A DNA stretch of 19,545 nt from an uncultured Candidatus Berkelbacteria bacterium (GTDB taxonomy: Bacteria; Patescibacteriota; UBA1384; CAILIB01), in the NCBI GenBank assembly GCA_937895715.1, contig CALBLZ010000061.1, positions 1 to 19,545 of the forward strand. Reading direction: 5' to 3'. A program made the translations under genes and the position numbers. Each line of letters starts with the position of its first letter. The first letter of the stretch is position 1. The notes under the pieces were generated by a model, which saw only the letters and a program-made list of their open reading frames with translations, ran no database searches and was not told the DNA's origin. Below, in pieces: positions 14,833 through 19,545 of this stretch.

Positions 14833-17484
14833 ATGAAACAAGTGGTACGCACGATACTGGGCTGGAACTACCTAGTGGTACTGGTATACCTCGCTGTCGC
14901 CTTGTTCATTCTGCGCGATGGACTTACGGGGTCCTCGTTTGGCTTGCAGTATGACTGGAGTTACCCCTTACTAACCTACGACCGACTCCTAGATGGAGTT
15001 CGGTACATTTGGAGCGCGGAAAACAATGGTATTATTCCACTCTATCGAACAAATGCGATTACCGATGGAATAATTGGGGCGATTGGTACAATTACCCACA
15101 TTAGCCCGCAGGTGCTCTATAAGCTGGTGCTAGTTACCTTGTTCACAAGCTCGGGCGTGAGCATGTACGCACTCATGCGAGGCAGGCAGTATTCTCGTCT
15201 CGTCGCCTTCCTTACCGGGTTATTCTACCTTACCTCGACTGTGCTCATGACTCGTGCCATAACGGGATACTTTGGATATCTCGTGTCTATGGCGGCATTT
15301 CCATTCCTCATGTATCTGTACTACCAGGCGTGTAAGGCATCGGGTGTGGCGCAGGTACGAGTCATCCTCGGCATGGCTGTTGTGAGTTGTTTTGCTTTTT
15401 ATCAGGTGCATTTTGCAGTTTTCTTTGTTTGGTTTGTAATGGCAGATGCGATAATTCATCTTATTCTGCTTCGGCGAATTACGAGCGGGGTACTTGCTGG
15501 GGTGGGCACGCTCATTGGCTATGCGTTATGTAACTTGTTCTGGGTATTTCCTATACTTCAGAACATGTTTGTCTCAGATAGTGTAGTTAGCAATCTAGCG
15601 AATCAGGTTGCCCTAAATAGTCGGAGTGGGAGCTTGCCGAACAGTATATGGGAAACGATTATCATGCAGAGTCACGCGGTGACTGCCCCCATACTCTATC
15701 CGATGCACAGCAACCTAAGTGACAGACTGGTGTTACTGACAGTATTGCTACTTCTCCTGGTAGGGGCTGCGCTCAACAAAAAGCGTAGAGCTCAGGTGGC
15801 TGTATTTGCTGTACTCGTTATCGCGACCCTGCCAATTGCCCTCGGTCCCGACTCTCCGCTTGGCGCGGTATATAAGCAGCTGCTTAGTGCGCTACCGGTG
15901 TTAAAGATGTTCCGTGAACCCTACCACCTTGCTTTTCTGATGCTGCTCTTTTGGACCACAGTGCTTGGTGCGGCAGTAGAGTGGTGCCTCTCACACAAGC
16001 GAACAATTCAGCGACCCCGATTACACTTTGCTGTAGGCGCAATTGCGGTAGGCATGATTGTGCTAGTTAATATGCCGTCGTTGATGGGTACATACTTTGG
16101 TTATTTTGGTTCGGTGGATTTACCAAACGGATTGGCAAGCACTAACAACCGGATAAGTGAACTAACAGCTGGAAGAGTGTACTATCCTCCCAATCTTAAC
16201 TTTTGGAAGCTTACGAACGATGTTCGCACAGGTGTAAACTACCCGGACCAGATAGGGCTCTCAATGGATAGAATACCCGTAACTGGCGCCTCTTCAGATT
16301 TAGAGGTTCGCAACAGTGCGTGGCGACTACGGAATGCAGTTACCTCCTCACTTCTGCATCGCGAATCTGCCTTCCCGCAGCTCCTAGGTTTTCTTGGAGC
16401 CGACCTTGCCGTGTATCGGCCATATCTGCAGAACCACTATCCTGTGTCTGTTGGACTAAACAGCACGTATACAAAAGAAGCAGCCCGGTGGGTGGGCCGT
16501 GACTACCAGGCGGACCTGCAATCATTCCAGCAATTAGAAGAAGGCATGCTTACCGATGGGTCAACAGCGTATCAAGTTGAAAAAAGGGTCTCTCCTGTCA
16601 CAGCCGTCCACAGCCTTGCATCTGTCTGCTCCCTCTCAGACATTCCTGCCTCTGCTGACGCATTTGTGTACCGGCCAGTACCTGAAGTTGCTGAGTTTGC
16701 TGCCGATCTATGTGTCGACCGCATAGAGGCAGAGATCCGCAATGGACAGCAGGGGTTGAACCTCGCGGCAGTTACAGACTTGAAGCATGCGCCAATCTAT
16801 GGCTGGACACCAGGTGATTTAGCATTCTACATTGATCCTCTCTTGCCAAAGATTCTTACAACATTCCTGGTTACGCAAAAATCTGATTCTCTAGAAATCC
16901 CTGTTGTTTCTGGTAGGGATGGCGCTGCAATGACAGCATACTATATGGCCTGGCCAAAAGGTGGTGAGTTAAAAATAGGCGAGCAGATCGTTTCAACTGT
17001 GTCGCCGAAGGCAGAGTGGAGGGAGATCTCAATTGCGCCTAGTCAGTTCTTACGAATTGAAAGTATTTCAGGTGAGAATCTATTCCAAGGAGCAGTTTTG
17101 GATCAGTCTAATGTAGTAACGGCTGTACCCCAAAAGCCTCTGTCGAAGAGTGTGGTAAGTAGTAGTAGGGTAAGCCCCGTAAAAACCACCGGAGAGCTGT
17201 ACAATCCATCAAGAGATCACACAATCGTCGCGTTTTCGGAAAACTACAACCCAAACTGGCGGCTAACAATTAACGGTGTATCATACGCGCCCGTCGAGTT
17301 GAATGGTTGGCAAAATGCCTTCGTACTACCTGCCGAGGCGGCCGGGACATACAGTATAGAGTTTGGACAGCAGCGACAATACGGTGTGCTGCTGTGGGTC
17401 TCAGGGGTATTGCTACTTGCCTTCCTGGTAATTGCAAATTTCACACTAGTGTCTCGTATTTCGCACCTTTATCGGAAACCGTAG
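14833..17484 (+). CDS. Very large YfhO/AftD-like (GT-C superfamily) membrane protein
   Basis: This 883-residue protein has about twelve membrane segments in its first 420 residues, a long extracytoplasmic region (about 425-855) and a last TM helix at about 854-875 followed by a short basic tail. The first outer loop has D41 in QYDWSYP, in the GT-C catalytic aspartate position. MFREPYHLAFL near 357-367 is the conserved FR-x-P loop. The end of the outer region reads FSENYNPNWRLTINGV, then ELNGWQNAFVLP, the E-x-Y...W...G...N-A-W/F pattern shared by YfhO and AftD-type proteins. It should act on a glycan outside the membrane, using a polyprenyl-phosphate sugar. The family resemblance to the 764-residue protein upstream is in layout and motifs, not close identity. 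It follows the small membrane protein by six bases. Its last 39 bases overlap the end of the leftward GT2 gene. Confidence 0.75.
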   Translation: MKQVVRTILGWNYLVVLVYLAVALFILRDGLTGSSFGLQYDWSYPLLTYDRLLDGVRYIWSAENNGIIPLYRTNAITDGIIGAIGTITHISPQVLYKLVLVTLFTSSGVSMYALMRGRQYSRLVAFLTGLFYLTSTVLMTRAITGYFGYLVSMAAFPFLMYLYYQACKASGVAQVRVILGMAVVSCFAFYQVHFAVFFVWFVMADAIIHLILLRRITSGVLAGVGTLIGYALCNLFWVFPILQNMFVSDSVVSNLANQVALNSRSGSLPNSIWETIIMQSHAVTAPILYPMHSNLSDRLVLLTVLLLLLVGAALNKKRRAQVAVFAVLVIATLPIALGPDSPLGAVYKQLLSALPVLKMFREPYHLAFLMLLFWTTVLGAAVEWCLSHKRTIQRPRLHFAVGAIAVGMIVLVNMPSLMGTYFGYFGSVDLPNGLASTNNRISELTAGRVYYPPNLNFWKLTNDVRTGVNYPDQIGLSMDRIPVTGASSDLEVRNSAWRLRNAVTSSLLHRESAFPQLLGFLGADLAVYRPYLQNHYPVSVGLNSTYTKEAARWVGRDYQADLQSFQQLEEGMLTDGSTAYQVEKRVSPVTAVHSLASVCSLSDIPASADAFVYRPVPEVAEFAADLCVDRIEAEIRNGQQGLNLAAVTDLKHAPIYGWTPGDLAFYIDPLLPKILTTFLVTQKSDSLEIPVVSGRDGAAMTAYYMAWPKGGELKIGEQIVSTVSPKAEWREISIAPSQFLRIESISGENLFQGAVLDQSNVVTAVPQKPLSKSVVSSSRVSPVKTTGELYNPSRDHTIVAFSENYNPNWRLTINGVSYAPVELNGWQNAFVLPAEAAGTYSIEFGQQRQYGVLLWVSGVLLLAFLVIANFTLVSRISHLYRKP

Positions 17485-18240
17485 AATCTTCATTACGGTC
17501 GCAGCAAGTACGCCGTGGTGCTTCTTCCAGTAGTAATCTTGGCTTTTGTAGTAGTACTTTTTGCGTTGAGAGTTTGCTGCAATGCTCTTGCCCTGCAGGT
17601 GAATAATGCGTGCTAGGGGGGTGACCATGGTAATGAATCCAGCCTGCACAGCGCGTAAGCACAGGTCGTCATCTTCCATGTACATAAAGATGCGCTCATC
17701 AAAACCGCCAAGCCGCTCGTAGAGTGAGCGTCGGATCATGAGGGCAGCACCAACGACGATATCTACATTCGTTGGTGTATCAGCGTGTAGTTGGGGTCGA
17801 GTTTTGCGCAGAATCAGGCGTGACAGTGTCTGAAAATTGGCGCAGAAGTCTTGCTGCAGCTGCGTTGCGGCAGTGTCGTTGTAGAGGTAGGGGGAAACAA
17901 TGCCGATCTCAGGATTGTTTTCGAACAGTGCAATGAGTTCGCTCACACTACCATCAATGAGGAGGGTATCTGAATTGAGGAGCCACAGGTAGGTTCCTGT
18001 TGCTAGGGCTGCGCCAGCGTTGTTACCTCCTCCATACCCACGCCCAGGTTTAGGTTCAACCAACCTGGTGTGCGGATATTTGTGGAGCTCTGGTTGAGTT
18101 ACAAACGACTTTGTAGAATTTTCTACTACGATCACCTCGTACGGCACAGGCATGTGCTTTTCGATACTTTCGAGACAGTCGTACACCAAATCCGGAGTAT
18201 TGTAGTTAACTATGATTATAGAAACGAGTGGCGCAGACAT
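17446..18240 (-). CDS. WbbL-like GT2 (rhamnosyltransferase family)
   Basis: This 264-residue GT-A enzyme shows the pattern of the WbbL/RfbF group, whose known members add rhamnose from dTDP-rhamnose: VSIIIVNYNTPDLVYDCLES (6-25), GYGGGNNAGAALATG (68-82), NSDT at 89-92 (the DxD equivalent), GAALMIRRSLYERLGGFDE (164-182), the catalytic EDDDLCLR at 189-196, and a late HLQGKS. The early motif is VVENST rather than the usual VVDN-x-S, a mild change. Rhamnose use is family knowledge, and no dTDP-rhamnose genes are in the window. The ATG at 18240 overlaps the flippase stop by one base (TAATG) and has AGGGGG four bases upstream, so the two are coupled. It converges on the large rightward membrane gene with 39 bases of overlapping coding sequence and no visible terminator. 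Confidence 0.88.
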   Translation of the reverse strand: MSAPLVSIIIVNYNTPDLVYDCLESIEKHMPVPYEVIVVENSTKSFVTQPELHKYPHTRLVEPKPGRGYGGGNNAGAALATGTYLWLLNSDTLLIDGSVSELIALFENNPEIGIVSPYLYNDTAATQLQQDFCANFQTLSRLILRKTRPQLHADTPTNVDIVVGAALMIRRSLYERLGGFDERIFMYMEDDDLCLRAVQAGFITMVTPLARIIHLQGKSIAANSQRKKYYYKSQDYYWKKHHGVLAATVMKILRFPIKVRNTRH

Positions 18241-19545
18241 TAGGCCCCCTTTAGTACAGCTCGCAGCTGCTGTTTGTTGGCTACCCCAAGTAGGTTTGTG
18301 GTAGCAAGGTAAATCCCAACCGCCACGACACTACTCAGTAAAAAGTGCACACTTGTTTGTTCAAGTAGGATTGCAGCAGCCAGTGCTCCGCTACCTGCAA
18401 AGGCAATCTTGCCGAGCGTTGGCCAGGAAACCCGTACGCCAACCATTCTGTGTACGTAGTAGAGGTTTATCGCAAGTAAACTAAGCTCGGTTATGAGGGT
18501 GGCTGCAGCGGCACCGCTAATTGAGTATCGGGGGATGAGGAAGAAGTTTATCGCAACATTTAAGATAAGCATGACGACTGCAATCCGAATCAACAGCTTG
18601 TTTGCTCCCTTTGCTACCAATACCTCGCCGAGTAAGGTATCGCAGTAAATAAGGGGAAGTGCGAACGCAAGTATTACGAGAGCGGTTCCTCCGGAAGCAA
18701 AGGTTGCATCACTTAAAAAGGTGATGATATCCCGCGCAAATACAACGCTGATTACAGAGATTGGCACTGCACAGAACAGCAGAATACTGAGTCCTCGGCT
18801 AATGGTAGTGCGCACGAGTTCGGGGTTGCTTTCAATGTTGCGCGAGAGAGTTGTCTTGAGTGAGCTTGAGAAATACGAGCCTATAAAGATGGTGACCTCG
18901 AGCACCTTGTAGGCAACTGCGTAGATACCAGCAGCTGCGGCCCCCTGGATGCTAAAAAGTATGAGGCTATCAATTTTAAAATAGAGGTTGTTTACAATAA
19001 AGATCACTCCTAGCGGCAGGGAGGTGCGTAAGATCCAGGTGCTGAGACCCGTATCCAGCACTGGCCTGGTGGCGGAAACGCGAGATCCCCAGTGCCACTT
19101 GGTAAGCCAAATTACGATGCCCCCAAGAGAGACGGTGCTAATGACCGCGTAGAAGCCTAGGTCATAGCGCACAATAAGCGCGATTGCGACCAGGCTAACA
19201 ATCTTGCTGATGAGCTCAGCTGCAGCTGAAAACTGCATCTTCAATCGGTACTGCAAGATCACATCATAGAAGCTTCCGAGGAGGTTAAAGAAGATATAGC
19301 CAGCAGCGAGCGCCACCCCAATCTGTACATGTTGATCATATGGGATAAGGAATATGCCTGCAGCTACCACAGCAGCAGCGATAGCTGCGGTGACGAGTCG
19401 AATAACAAATACTGTCCCCAGGATCTGCTTCTCTCGCTCGGGAGTTTTGGCAATCTCTCGCACTGACACAGAAAAGAGCCCGAGATCAGCAATCACGATT
19501 GAGAAGTTGATAATCGTCAGAATGGTTGTGTACTCACCGGTGCCT
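18240..19545 (-). CDS. Second Wzx/MOP-superfamily flippase (N-terminus cut by window edge)
   Basis: The frame is open to the right edge; 434 residues are visible and the start lies beyond base 19545. An internal GTG at 19496 could be mistaken for the start. However, the residues before it, GTGEYTTILTIINFSIV, continue straight into IADLGLFSVSVREIAK, and the G-x-Y...A-D-L-G-L...R-E-I-A block is the conserved N-terminal part of Wzx flippases. About twelve membrane segments are visible or implied. It would move an undecaprenyl-diphosphate-linked glycan across the membrane. It is clearly distinct from the flippase at the left, lacking that protein's GRMLGPELYG-type loop in the visible part. With the WbbL-like GT2 it forms a leftward pair that may belong to a second glycan pathway extending past the window. 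Confidence 0.87.
   Translation of the reverse strand, partial: GTGEYTTILTIINFSIVIADLGLFSVSVREIAKTPEREKQILGTVFVIRLVTAAIAAAVVAAGIFLIPYDQHVQIGVALAAGYIFFNLLGSFYDVILQYRLKMQFSAAAELISKIVSLVAIALIVRYDLGFYAVISTVSLGGIVIWLTKWHWGSRVSATRPVLDTGLSTWILRTSLPLGVIFIVNNLYFKIDSLILFSIQGAAAAGIYAVAYKVLEVTIFIGSYFSSSLKTTLSRNIESNPELVRTTISRGLSILLFCAVPISVISVVFARDIITFLSDATFASGGTALVILAFALPLIYCDTLLGEVLVAKGANKLLIRIAVVMLILNVAINFFLIPRYSISGAAAATLITELSLLAINLYYVHRMVGVRVSWPTLGKIAFAGSGALAAAILLEQTSVHFLLSSVVAVGIYLATTNLLGVANKQQLRAVLKGA

Noticed and set aside
18240..19496. GTG at 19496 as the start of the right-hand flippase
   Set aside because: The frame continues upstream to the window edge and encodes the conserved N-terminal flippase block, so the gene is partial rather than starting there.
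1..19545. Alternative genetic code with TGA as glycine (Gracilibacteria/SR1)
   Set aside because: TGA ends several genes at natural positions, including the ATGA overlaps at 4615, 8552 and 14524, and no conserved Gly maps to TGA.
1..19545. CRISPR arrays, tRNA or rRNA genes, insertion sequences, phage or defence genes
   Set aside because: Reading both strands showed no regularly spaced repeats, no tRNA-like cloverleaf in the short gaps and no transposase, integrase or defence motifs.

Overview
The window is a surface-glycan (polysaccharide or glycoprotein-glycan) biosynthesis locus, almost entirely coding. The longest gap between genes is about 84 bases, so no stretch over 300 bases lacks a gene. 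Fourteen genes are visible, two of them cut by the window edges. I see no rRNA, tRNA, CRISPR array, insertion sequence or phage gene. The code is standard: TGA ends several genes, which argues against the TGA-glycine code of Gracilibacteria/SR1. Many starts lack a clear Shine-Dalgarno sequence. Very large YfhO/AftD-like membrane proteins, a DUF4012-like protein and tightly overlapping genes together suggest a Patescibacteria/CPR organism, possibly Saccharibacteria. That placement is inference; no marker gene is present.

Layout. (1) A leftward operon at 1-3247 holds a DUF4012-like membrane-anchored protein (partial), a GT87-type polyprenyl-phosphate-sugar-dependent glycosyltransferase, and an AftB-like GT-C glycosyltransferase. 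(2) A short divergent promoter region lies at 3248-3331. (3) A rightward run at 3332-17484 holds a Wzx/MOP-type flippase, an ALG5/DPM1-like GT2, gmd and fcl (GDP-mannose to GDP-L-fucose), a divergent WecB-like UDP-GlcNAc 2-epimerase, a GT2, a GT4, a large YfhO-like membrane protein, an unrecognised exported beta-rich protein, a small multi-TM protein, and a second, larger YfhO/AftD-like protein. (4) A leftward pair at 17446-19545 holds a WbbL-like GT2 and a second flippase (partial). It meets the rightward run tail to tail with overlapping coding ends.

How it may work (inference). gmd and fcl make GDP-L-fucose, and the WecB-like enzyme may make a ManNAc-type sugar nucleotide. Cytoplasmic GT2 and GT4 enzymes build a lipid-linked oligosaccharide that a flippase exports. 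The ALG5/DPM1-like GT2 would charge polyprenyl phosphate with a sugar. The four large GT-C-like membrane proteins would use such lipid donors on the outer face of the membrane. The exported protein and the small membrane protein sit between the two largest of these and are probably their partners. No Wzy polymerase, chain-length regulator, initiating phosphoglycosyltransferase or GDP-mannose supply gene is recognisable here.
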